From NCBI GenBank assembly GCA_045569115.1, contig JBJKZS010000060.1:1-8050 (forward strand): a stretch of 8,050 nt of DNA, read 5' to 3'. Shown here piece after piece: positions 1-6,668 of this stretch (within the stretch, counting starts at the first letter, position 1; each line of letters opens with the position of its first letter). The translations under genes were made by a program, and so were the position numbers. The notes under the pieces are model-generated. The model did not search any database. It was not told where the DNA came from and worked only from the letters and a program-made list of their open reading frames with translations. This DNA comes from S15-B10 sp045569115. GTDB taxonomy: Bacteria; Fidelibacterota; Marinisomatia; Marinisomatales; S15-B10.

Positions 1-164
1 CATTGATAACAACGGTCTGATAAAATAGGCTTTACATGAAAATTGAAGTCAACCTTATCAGGAAGGGAATCATAAATATTTGCAATATCGTCAGGTATGT
101 TTTGATCGCAAGAAATAAAAAAAAAGAAAAGTAGGGGGGAAATCTTAGAATTTTTTTTTGTCAT
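1..164 (-). CDS. Lipoprotein with planctomycete-type cytochrome c domain (PSCyt1/DUF1549-DUF1553 type), 5' part only
   Basis: Seen: an ATG at 164-162, just after an in-frame TAA at 170-168, opens a frame that stays open to the left edge (54 residues). Residues 1-18 are a Lys-rich start plus a hydrophobic stretch (LLFFFFIS), then Cys19 in a lipobox-like FISC. Residues 39-54 read VDFNFHVKPILSDRCYQ (starting at Val38), and the next codon begins TG, which fits a second Cys and hence a CxxCH haem site. Known: V/I-D-F-x-x-x-V-x-P-I-L-x-x-x-C-x-x-C-H is the start of the PSCyt1 domain found on large DUF1549/DUF1553 proteins, which are commonly encoded next to sulfatases. Inferred: an exported, lipid-anchored haem protein belonging to the sulfatase cluster; its reaction is unknown. 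No Shine-Dalgarno is visible before the ATG. Asp20 at the +2 position would mean inner-membrane retention under the E. coli Lol rule. Haem attachment and all downstream domains lie outside the window. Confidence 0.72.
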   Translation of the reverse strand, partial: MTKKNSKISPLLFFFFISCDQNIPDDIANIYDSLPDKVDFNFHVKPILSDRCYQ

Positions 165-230
165 TAATTATTTTGAAAACACTCGCCCAAACCAATATAT
201 GAAAAAAATGATGTTTTTCAACAAAATTTT

Positions 231-1790
231 TTAACTATCGCCTAAGACTTGAAACTTGAATCTTGGAATTAGTGAAGAAACGTGCTGCTCTCTCATAATT
301 TCTTTAATTTGTTTTAAGATTTCCGGATTTTCCGGCCCCACATCGGTTGTTTCACGAATGTCTTTTTCCAGATTGTAAAGCTCAAGTATTAAATTCCCAT
401 CGAACATATCTGTTCGAACTCCCTTCCATTTCCCCATTCGTACTGCTTGTTGACCGTTATAGCCAGGAAATTCCCAGTACAGATACTCGTGTTGTGATAC
501 CTGAGGCTTACCTAGTAGAGTTGGCAGAAAACTAATGCCATCAGAATTCAACGGATCAGTATCCTCTATCACATCGCTAAGTGTTGGCATCACATCATAG
601 AAACTGGAAATATGATTGGTAAGGGTTCCAGGACTTATATGATCAGGCCAGACAGCAATCATAGGAACGCGAATTCCACCTTCATAAAGAGACCCCTTAG
701 TCCGGCCTTTTTTTGTAATGAAAGGTCGTGCACTATTAAAAAAAGGCGTGTCGGCTCCACCAGCTGAGTGTGTAGGACCATTATCACTCGTTATCATTAT
801 AAGTGTATTATTATACAGGTTCAACTCTTTCAGTTTACTAACCAAATCTCCTACCTGTTCATCTAAATAAGATATCATCCCTGCATAGGTTGCACGTGGA
901 GTAAGATTGGGAAAATATCCGGAATTGTTTTCTGCCAGATAAGGTTTTTCAGGACCCAATTTTTCCCTGTAATAATCAACCCAGCGACTTGGAGCTTGGA
1001 GTGCTACGTGAGGAATAGGAGAAGCATAATACAAAAAGAAGGGAGAATTTCTATTGTCCTCAATAAATCTTAAGGCTTCTTTGTGCATAAGTTCAGGAGC
1101 ATAATCATTTAGTGAAAAATCCTTATAACTTTTAGGGTCTAGAGAGTCAGCTCCAGGAGCCAGATTAGAAGAATGGGGAGGAATGATTCTATTATTTAAC
1201 AGTTCTCTTTCTTCATTTCTCCATAGATGAGTCGGATAATAGGTATGTGCCTGACGCTGACAATTATATCCATAAAAAAAGTCAAAACCCTGTTTGTTGG
1301 GTACACCTTCAGTACCTGGAGCTCCTAAACCCCATTTCCCTACCATGCCTGTTTTGTATCCAGCTTTTTTTAGAATTTCTGCAATTGTAAGTATTGAGTC
1401 AGGCAAAGGTCTTTGCCCTTCAAGTGATGGATCATCAAACATAGCGGAATAATTCCAAACATCACCTCTTGATCCCCATTCATCATTTCCGCGGATATAA
1501 GTATGTCCCGAGTGCATCCCTGTCAACAAGACAGAACGTGATGGAGCACAGACTGGTGAACCTGAATAGTGTTGTGTAAAACGGATTCCACTTCTGGCAA
1601 GATCATCTATTTGGGGCGTCTCAATGATCTCCTGTCCATAGATACCAATCTCTCCGTAACCGAGATCATCCGCAAGAATATATATGATATTGGGTGTTTC
1701 TGAGCCTTTACACAATGAAACTACGAAAAATAGACTGATAAACTTTGATAAAATGGGAGAATTATTGATCAATTTATTCAATACCTTCAA
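231..1790 (-). CDS. Exported arylsulfatase-type sulfatase, family S1 (third in the cluster)
   Basis: Hydrolyses sulfate esters, probably on a glycan, outside the cytoplasm. Seen in the 519-residue product: an N-terminal signal peptide (hydrophobic core about 12-26), Ca-site pair Asp41-Asp42, signature CAPSR with Cys81 as the residue converted to formylglycine, GKWGLG at 151-156, His261 in PHVALQ, Asp336-Asn337 (second half of the Ca site) and Lys365 in the RTKGSLYEGG region. The length is normal for the alkaline-phosphatase-fold sulfatases. The His that usually follows GKW is Gly here. GKWGLG is familiar in some bacterial S1 sulfatases, so this looks like a subfamily trait rather than decay. 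No convincing lipobox precedes Cys27 (VSLC), so it may be soluble and periplasmic or secreted. The start is TTG: an in-frame TGA at 1799-1797 excludes anything upstream and the first internal Met is residue 92. TTGs at 1781 and 1772 are alternative starts. The substrate cannot be assigned. Confidence 0.93.
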   Translation of the reverse strand: MKVLNKLINNSPILSKFISLFFVVSLCKGSETPNIIYILADDLGYGEIGIYGQEIIETPQIDDLARSGIRFTQHYSGSPVCAPSRSVLLTGMHSGHTYIRGNDEWGSRGDVWNYSAMFDDPSLEGQRPLPDSILTIAEILKKAGYKTGMVGKWGLGAPGTEGVPNKQGFDFFYGYNCQRQAHTYYPTHLWRNEERELLNNRIIPPHSSNLAPGADSLDPKSYKDFSLNDYAPELMHKEALRFIEDNRNSPFFLYYASPIPHVALQAPSRWVDYYREKLGPEKPYLAENNSGYFPNLTPRATYAGMISYLDEQVGDLVSKLKELNLYNNTLIMITSDNGPTHSAGGADTPFFNSARPFITKKGRTKGSLYEGGIRVPMIAVWPDHISPGTLTNHISSFYDVMPTLSDVIEDTDPLNSDGISFLPTLLGKPQVSQHEYLYWEFPGYNGQQAVRMGKWKGVRTDMFDGNLILELYNLEKDIRETTDVGPENPEILKQIKEIMREQHVSSLIPRFKFQVLGDS

Positions 1791-1794
1791 CCTT
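1770..1794 (-). promoter_or_regulatory. Overlapping stop/TTG start junction between two sulfatase genes
   Basis: The upstream sulfatase ends with TAA at 1776-1774. The downstream one has only TTG starts available: 1790, 1781 and 1772. AAGG at 1794-1791 abuts the first TTG, which is too close to serve it well. GAAGG (1787-1783) lies 1 base before the second TTG and 10-11 bases before the third. The third TTG begins 1 base after the TAA, so re-initiation by ribosomes finishing the upstream gene is plausible. All three starts leave a usable signal peptide. Translational coupling is inferred. Confidence 0.45.
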
Positions 1795-3366
1795 GTTCAT
1801 AATAGGATCTTCAACTTCACGCTGAAGTTCGAAAAGTAGATTCTTTGTATTTTCAATAGTCTCAATATATTCCAGATCGCTGTAAAGATTCCGAATCTCT
1901 CCAGGATCATTTTTCAAATCGTAAAACTCCCATTCATCGATATCATCATAAAAATGGATAAGCTTGTACTTATCAGTCCGAACACCATAGTGTCTTTTTA
2001 CAAAATGCCAGCCTTGAGGATACTCATAATAATGATAGTACATTGCTTTACGCCAATCTTCAGGAACCACTCCTTGGGCCAATCCCCGAAGGGATATGCC
2101 TTGCATTTCACTAGGTAAAGAAACCCCCGCATAATCAAGAAAGGTTGGAGCGAAATCTAGATTGAGAATTATGCTTTTTGAAACTTGGCCAGCTTCAATC
2201 TCTTTAGGATAGCGCATAACAAGTGGCATACTGAGGGATTCCTCATACATGAAACGTTTATCGAACCAGCCATGCTCACCCAAATAAAAGCCCTGATCTG
2301 AAGTGTAAATAACAACTGTGTTTTCCATTAGGCCATTTTCATCTAAATAATTGAGCATTCTTCCTATACTTTCATCCACTGACAAAATTGTACCCAGATA
2401 ATCTTCCATATATCGCTGATACTTCCATTCAAGAAGTTGTCTTCCTGATAGGTTCTCTTTCCTAAAACCAGCGCTAATAGAGTCATAGTAAGCTTCCCAG
2501 ACTACCCTCTGTTCAGAATTCATCCATTCGCGATACGAGTCTCGGAAAATACCGGAAACCTCTCCGCTGCCTCCACTACCTGTCTCGGCTAATATATCGT
2601 GGGGACGAAGTTTCATGTCCCATGTAAGAAACATATTATCAATTCGCATGTCTGACTCGATAGCCGCCGGCGACCGAGTAGAATAATCATCATAAAATGT
2701 ATTAGGAATGGGAAATCGTTTCCCCTTGAATGCACCAAGATACTTGAGGTTAGGCATCCAGTTACGATGAGGGGCTTTGTGATGCATTAGCATGGCAAAA
2801 GGTTTGTTAACATCACGCTTTTCAAGAGCATCGATAGCCAAATCGGTAATGATATCAGTAACGTAACCAGTTATATTCCTTTCCCCAGCTTCATCCATGA
2901 TAAGTGGATTATAATATTCTCCCTGCCCTTTTAAAATCTTCCAATTATCAAAACCAGTGGGCTTACTCTTCAAATGCCACTTTCCAATCATTGAAGTTTC
3001 GTAACCTGCATTCTTCAAGTACTTCGGGAAAGTCTCTTGGTCTCCATCGAAAATTTGACCATTATCCGTTACGCCATTTAGGTGACTATATTTGCCCGTT
3101 AACATCACCGCACGGCTAGGTGCACAAATCGAGTTTGTAACAAAACTGTTTTCAAACCTTATGCCCTCTTTAGCGATTCTATCAATGTTAGGTGTTTCGA
3201 TAAGGTTACTTCCATAGGAACTAATGGCTCGCTCTGAGTGGTCATCACTCATGATAAAGAGGATATTAGGTCCTATTTCTTCAGATTTAGAACAGGAGTA
3301 AGAAAATCCTCCAATAACTAGAAAGAGAATTATTATACCGAAAATTTCTAAATCTTTTTTTTCCAT
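1774..3366 (-). CDS. Lipoprotein sulfatase, family S1, N-acetylglucosamine-6-sulfatase-like (second in the cluster)
   Basis: Exported sulfatase of 530 residues. Seen: a transmembrane-like signal (about 9-21) followed by Cys25 and a Ser/Lys/Glu-rich linker. The lipobox (SYSC) is loose, so the lipoprotein call is probable only. Ca site Asp41-Asp42; CAPSR with Cys81 as the formylglycine precursor; GKWHLK with Lys129 and His131; His200 in HHKAPH; Asp357-Gln358 in TSDQGF; then EHGWFDKRFMYEES with Lys370. A central insertion (about 215-325) holds a Gly-rich patch (263-268) and WKYQRYMEDY. Known: DQG followed by GEHGWFDKR, together with the KAPHR motif, is typical of the branch containing glucosamine-6-sulfatases. 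Inferred: possibly 6-O-desulfation of an amino sugar; the true substrate is not provable here. ATG start with GGAG at 3379-3376, spacer 9. It lies 34 bases after the preceding sulfatase and overlaps the next by up to 17 bases, consistent with one transcript. Confidence 0.93.
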   Translation of the reverse strand: MEKKDLEIFGIIILFLVIGGFSYSCSKSEEIGPNILFIMSDDHSERAISSYGSNLIETPNIDRIAKEGIRFENSFVTNSICAPSRAVMLTGKYSHLNGVTDNGQIFDGDQETFPKYLKNAGYETSMIGKWHLKSKPTGFDNWKILKGQGEYYNPLIMDEAGERNITGYVTDIITDLAIDALEKRDVNKPFAMLMHHKAPHRNWMPNLKYLGAFKGKRFPIPNTFYDDYSTRSPAAIESDMRIDNMFLTWDMKLRPHDILAETGSGGSGEVSGIFRDSYREWMNSEQRVVWEAYYDSISAGFRKENLSGRQLLEWKYQRYMEDYLGTILSVDESIGRMLNYLDENGLMENTVVIYTSDQGFYLGEHGWFDKRFMYEESLSMPLVMRYPKEIEAGQVSKSIILNLDFAPTFLDYAGVSLPSEMQGISLRGLAQGVVPEDWRKAMYYHYYEYPQGWHFVKRHYGVRTDKYKLIHFYDDIDEWEFYDLKNDPGEIRNLYSDLEYIETIENTKNLLFELQREVEDPIMNKVEGIE

Positions 3367-3400
3367 ATCATTAGTCTCCAGATATTTCGAAAACTTCTCA

Positions 3401-5392
3401 TTAATTAATAATCACTTCATCAACAAATAACCAAGCTTCCTGCCCGTAACCAACATGCCACCACGGACAGACACCCACATTTTTTGCGATAATTTTAACA
3501 AATCTTACCAACTCTTGCGAAAATGTATATTTCATGTCTTTTATTTCATATGTTTCGTCAGCAACAATCGGAATGTTAAAACTTTTGAGTTCTGTGAATT
3601 CTCTCCCATTCCCAGAAATTTTCAGCTGAACCTTAGATGGAAAGAATATCCATGCCGATTGCTTTTGGAGAAAACTAATACTAATCTCACTAATGGGGAC
3701 GTATTCACGGAAATCGATGGTTGCTTCAAGATCGCTACCAGAATAGCCTTGCCACGCGACATGATGATGATCCAAAGTTCCTCTTTGACCGTCTACGAGG
3801 CCTCCTATACCACCGGCACTATATTGTTCGCTGAACTGGTTTCTAATTAAAACAGTTTTTTCAATTCCTTTATGAGCCACTGATAAGTCTGATCGGGACC
3901 GATCAGAATCGATCCTACCGATTGATCTCACCTCATTACCCACAAATCCAGTAAGTTTATCTCCAAGAGAATGTCTCACTCTGTTACCAAACAATTGAAG
4001 TCGCTTAACAAGCTCTGGATTTTCTCCAGATATATCCTTCTTTTCACTAAGGTCATTACTAAGATCATAAAGTTCCGTCCCACTTCTACCTTTTGCATAT
4101 TTACCTAAAACACCCTCGTATATAGCTGGATAGCCATTCTGCCCAGGCTCAACTCCTTCGTAAGAGCGATAGGTATGGGGAAACACCAATTTCATCTTTC
4201 GTTCTCGAACTGCAATCAAATTTCCACCATAGTAATAAGAGTATGTATTCCTAGGCTCGGCATCACGGACTCCTTCTAATATACTCTGAAGGTTTACCCC
4301 ATCGATGGCCTTTTCTGGAAGTGGTGCACCAGTCACCGCTGAAATAGTGGGTAAAATATCAATGGTTGAAGCAAGTTTATCTGAAACAATACCAGCTGGT
4401 ATTCCACCAGGCCACCACATAATGCAGGGGACCCTAGATCCACCTTCCCACATAGTTCCCTTCCCTTCTCTTAGTGGGCCAGTCGAACCAGCATGTTTTC
4501 CATAATTTAGCCATGGTCCATTATCACTAGTAAAAATCACTAATGTGTTGCTATCAATACTATTACGCTTCAGCGCTTTAATAAGCTCACCTACAGACCA
4601 ATCAATCTCCATCATTACATCACCATATATTCCCTGTTCGCTCTTACCTAGGAATTGCTTCGAAACACCTAGGGGTACATGGGGCATGGAGTGAGGCATA
4701 TATAAGAAAAAAGGTCTATTGGAATTTCTATCAATAAAATCTACAGCCCGTTCTGTATACCGTTTTGTAAGCTGATTCTGATCTTTTAAGGTTCGAATTT
4801 CTTCAACCTTTTCATTCCCCTCAATAATAGGTAATTGTGGATAAAAACTTTTTCGGTGACCTGTTCCGGCTATGGAAGTTCCATCATAATCAACAGGCCA
4901 CATATCATTGGAATAAGGTATACCGAAGTATTCATCAAACCCTTGCTGTAGCGGGAGAAACTTCTTGTGGTGACCCAGATGCCATTTACCTATAATTGAA
5001 GTAGTATAGCCAATCTTTTTAAGCATTTCTGCAATAGTGGTTTCCTCTGGATTCAGCCCAACACGGGCTGTGTGATTATAAGCACCTACAATCCCTACTC
5101 TCTCTGCATAACAACCAGTTAAAAGAGCCGCCCGAGATGCGCTACATACCGCCTGAGAGACCTGGAAGTCAGTAAAAAGAAGTCCTTCTTTGGCAAGACG
5201 GTCTATATTTGGAGTCTCAAAACCAATTGCGTTATAGGAACCTAAATCAGCATAACCCTGATCATCGGTTAAAATGACAATAATATTGGGTGGCGCATCA
5301 TTTTGAGTACAAAAAAGAAAAATGAATGGAAACGTTAATATGAAGATACTTTTGAGAGAGACAAAGAACCTTAGCTCGCTGATTTTACACAT
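3401..5392 (-). CDS. Sulfatase, family S1, with C-terminal discoidin-like domain (first sulfatase of the cluster)
   Basis: A 663-residue exported sulfatase, about 150 residues longer than usual. Seen: a hydrophobic N-terminus (about 9-27) ending in Cys28 with a loose lipobox (FLFC); Ca-site Asp43-Asp44; maturation motif CSASR with Cys83; GKWHLG with Lys136 and His138; His238 in MPHVPL; Asp290-Asn291; Lys311 in REGKGTMWEGG. The catalytic part ends near residue 480. A linker follows, then residues about 510-663 form a second domain with LVDGQRG, WQGYSGSDLEA, PSKVQLKISGNG and a closing VCPWWHVGYG...AWLFVDE. Known: this pattern recurs as a galactose-binding/discoidin-like tail on GH20 hexosaminidases and other glycan enzymes. 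Inferred: it helps hold the enzyme on its glycan. The motif has Ala where CxPxR has Pro. ATG start with AGGA (minus-strand complement of 5401-5398), spacer 5, lying inside the FGE gene's 3' end (22-base overlap). The signal peptide requires this start. Confidence 0.93.
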   Translation of the reverse strand: MCKISELRFFVSLKSIFILTFPFIFLFCTQNDAPPNIIVILTDDQGYADLGSYNAIGFETPNIDRLAKEGLLFTDFQVSQAVCSASRAALLTGCYAERVGIVGAYNHTARVGLNPEETTIAEMLKKIGYTTSIIGKWHLGHHKKFLPLQQGFDEYFGIPYSNDMWPVDYDGTSIAGTGHRKSFYPQLPIIEGNEKVEEIRTLKDQNQLTKRYTERAVDFIDRNSNRPFFLYMPHSMPHVPLGVSKQFLGKSEQGIYGDVMMEIDWSVGELIKALKRNSIDSNTLVIFTSDNGPWLNYGKHAGSTGPLREGKGTMWEGGSRVPCIMWWPGGIPAGIVSDKLASTIDILPTISAVTGAPLPEKAIDGVNLQSILEGVRDAEPRNTYSYYYGGNLIAVRERKMKLVFPHTYRSYEGVEPGQNGYPAIYEGVLGKYAKGRSGTELYDLSNDLSEKKDISGENPELVKRLQLFGNRVRHSLGDKLTGFVGNEVRSIGRIDSDRSRSDLSVAHKGIEKTVLIRNQFSEQYSAGGIGGLVDGQRGTLDHHHVAWQGYSGSDLEATIDFREYVPISEISISFLQKQSAWIFFPSKVQLKISGNGREFTELKSFNIPIVADETYEIKDMKYTFSQELVRFVKIIAKNVGVCPWWHVGYGQEAWLFVDEVIIN

Positions 5393-6405
5393 CGAAATCC
5401 TGTGTGGTTTAAACCAGTGTCTTCACTAGAACTCATCCGTCGAGAAACACGATAGCCACTACAGTAACTGTCATTGCAAAGGAATGATCCTCCCCTCATT
5501 ACTCGCTTGACAGCTAATGGCTCACGAGGATCCATAGAAACTTCAGGTCCTTTAGGATTAATACAAACTTCAGCTACCTCCATACTGTAAGATTCATAAT
5601 GATACAAATCTGAACACCATTCCCAAACATTCCCTGCCATATCAAAAAGACCATATCCGTTAGGTGGATAAGATTTCACTGGTGCACTTTCAAAGTAACC
5701 ATCCTCCATTGTGTTTTTATATGGAAACCCCCCTTGCCAAAAATTTGCCATTTTACTTGATCCAGAAGCTGGTTTATTTCCCCATGGATAGATAGGATCA
5801 GAAAGTCCTCCTCTTGCTGCCCATTCCCATTCTGCTTCAGTTGGAAGTCGCTTCCCAGCCCAATTTGCATATGCAATAGCATCCTCCCATGCAATATGGA
5901 CAACTGGGTGATCCATCAATTTCTCTATATTACTTTTGGGCCCTCTAGGATGTCTCCAATTAGCACCCGTTGTCCATTCCCACCATTGTGTCTCATCATG
6001 TAGAGAAACTGGTTCACCAGTACCTTTAAAAACTATTGACCCAGCCGCAAGCAATTTCTCTGGGGGCTTAGGTGTCCCGGCTGGCAAACTTTTTTTCATT
6101 TCTTTCCAATCAATCTTTCTTTCCGCTAGGGTAACATACCCTGTACTATCTATGAATTCTTTAAACTGGGAATTCGTTACTTCATGAGTATCCATAAAAA
6201 ATTTGTTTACTTTAACTTTCCGCCTAGGAAATTCATCGGGACTAGATTGATGACTATTACCTCCCATTTCAAAAGTGCCCCCAGGAATTAAAACCATACC
6301 CCCTATATTTTCTATATTGGGAATATCCTTTTTTTCAGCACACCCAGATGTTAAGGTAATTAAAAAAAAAGAAATAATAAGTCCATAAACCTTAATCTTT
6401 TTCAA
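5371..6405 (-). CDS. Formylglycine-generating enzyme (FGE/SUMF1 family), exported lipoprotein
   Basis: Converts the active-site Cys of sulfatases to C-alpha-formylglycine; known FGEs use O2 and copper. Seen in 344 residues: a signal peptide (about 1-20) with Cys22 in LTSGC; family opening MVLIPGGTFEMGG (37-49); GANWRHPRGP (147-156); DHPVVHIAW (165-173); GKRLPTEAEWEW (184-195); YPWGN (206-210); NFWQGGFP and EDG (221-236); PPNGYGLFDMAGN (247-259); and RGGSFLCNDSYC with Ser307, Cys310 and Cys315. This Cys-x4-Cys pair lines up with the catalytic Cys336/Cys341 of human FGE, with Ser333 just before. Many bacterial SUMF-domain proteins (for example EgtB-like or PvdO-like) lack the pair, so this is a true FGE. 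It opens the cluster and overlaps the first sulfatase. Start is TTG, with TAA in frame 3 bases upstream and AGGA spaced 7 bases. The lipoprotein signal puts it in the periplasm, unlike cytoplasmic actinobacterial FGEs. Confidence 0.93.
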   Translation of the reverse strand: MKKIKVYGLIISFFLITLTSGCAEKKDIPNIENIGGMVLIPGGTFEMGGNSHQSSPDEFPRRKVKVNKFFMDTHEVTNSQFKEFIDSTGYVTLAERKIDWKEMKKSLPAGTPKPPEKLLAAGSIVFKGTGEPVSLHDETQWWEWTTGANWRHPRGPKSNIEKLMDHPVVHIAWEDAIAYANWAGKRLPTEAEWEWAARGGLSDPIYPWGNKPASGSSKMANFWQGGFPYKNTMEDGYFESAPVKSYPPNGYGLFDMAGNVWEWCSDLYHYESYSMEVAEVCINPKGPEVSMDPREPLAVKRVMRGGSFLCNDSYCSGYRVSRRMSSSEDTGLNHTGFRCVKSAS

Positions 6406-6412
6406 AGATTAG

Positions 6413-6416
6413 TCCT
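6413..6416 (-). promoter_or_regulatory. Ribosome binding site (AGGA) fixing the TTG start of the FGE gene
   Basis: AGGA on the minus strand sits 7 bases before TTG at 6405-6403. An in-frame TAA at 6411-6409 rules out an upstream start, and the first internal ATG (residue 37) lies beyond the signal peptide. TTG is therefore the start. Confidence 0.7.
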
Positions 6417-6460
6417 ATATCTTATAAACATTAGATTCATAGTCTTGAAAAGTTTCTTCA

Positions 6461-6478
6461 AAGGAAATAATTTTCCTT
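6461..6478. repeat. Perfect inverted repeat AAGGAAA-N4-TTTCCTT, possible operator
   Basis: Seven-base arms (6461-6467 and 6472-6478) are separated by TAAT, centred about 64 bases upstream of the FGE start codon. It could be a binding site for a dimeric regulator of the sulfatase cluster, but an 18-base near-palindrome of this composition can occur by chance in AT-rich DNA. No second copy was noticed in the window. Confidence 0.35.
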
Positions 6479-6668
6479 ACTAGAAAATACCTATAAGCAC
6501 TAATTATTTTTACTAAAAGATGAATCCTAACTGAATGAAAGGATACTTAATTAAAAGTAAGATCATAGTTTCAGATTTTTTCAAAATGCTGAATTTCCTC
6601 TTTGACGAATTAAAATAAAGATTTAGTTTTTTTTAATGTAATAATTATAACGTTGATTGTAATAAAAG

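Larger units (their letters stand above)
6406..6668. promoter_or_regulatory. Divergent intergenic region (promoters of the sulfatase cluster and the dehydratase)
   Basis: This 263-base AT-rich spacer separates two genes transcribed away from each other, so both promoters should be here. No coding frame or RNA gene is recognisable. On the minus strand TATAAG (6427-6422) lies just before the FGE ribosome site, with only a poor TTCAAG 17 bases upstream. On the plus strand TATAAC (6646-6651) is a possible -10, again without a good -35. Neither is convincing; the call rests on gene orientation. No Shine-Dalgarno stronger than AAAAG precedes the plus-strand ATG. Confidence 0.5.

Noticed and set aside
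200..220. Inverted repeat TGAAAAA-N7-TTTTTCA between the last sulfatase and the cytochrome gene
   Set aside because: The stem has one G-C pair and no T-tract follows on the minus strand, so it is not a credible terminator. The genes probably remain in one transcript.
2904..3119. Open frames opposite the sulfatases and the FGE (also 347-535, 3455-3850, 4305-4505, 5936-6187 plus strand, 5676-5903 minus strand)
   Set aside because: They lie fully inside well-supported genes, match no recognisable protein family and have no ribosome sites worth noting. They are shadow frames.
5371..6405. Reading the SUMF-domain protein as EgtB-like, PvdO-like or a gliding accessory protein
   Set aside because: The Cys310/Cys315 pair after RGGS, the GANWRHP block and the EDG/PPNGYGL blocks match true sulfatase-modifying FGE across the full length.
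6602..6627. TTGACG as a -35 box for the dehydratase
   Set aside because: No acceptable -10 lies 16-18 bases downstream; the nearest A/T match is at 14 bases and weak.
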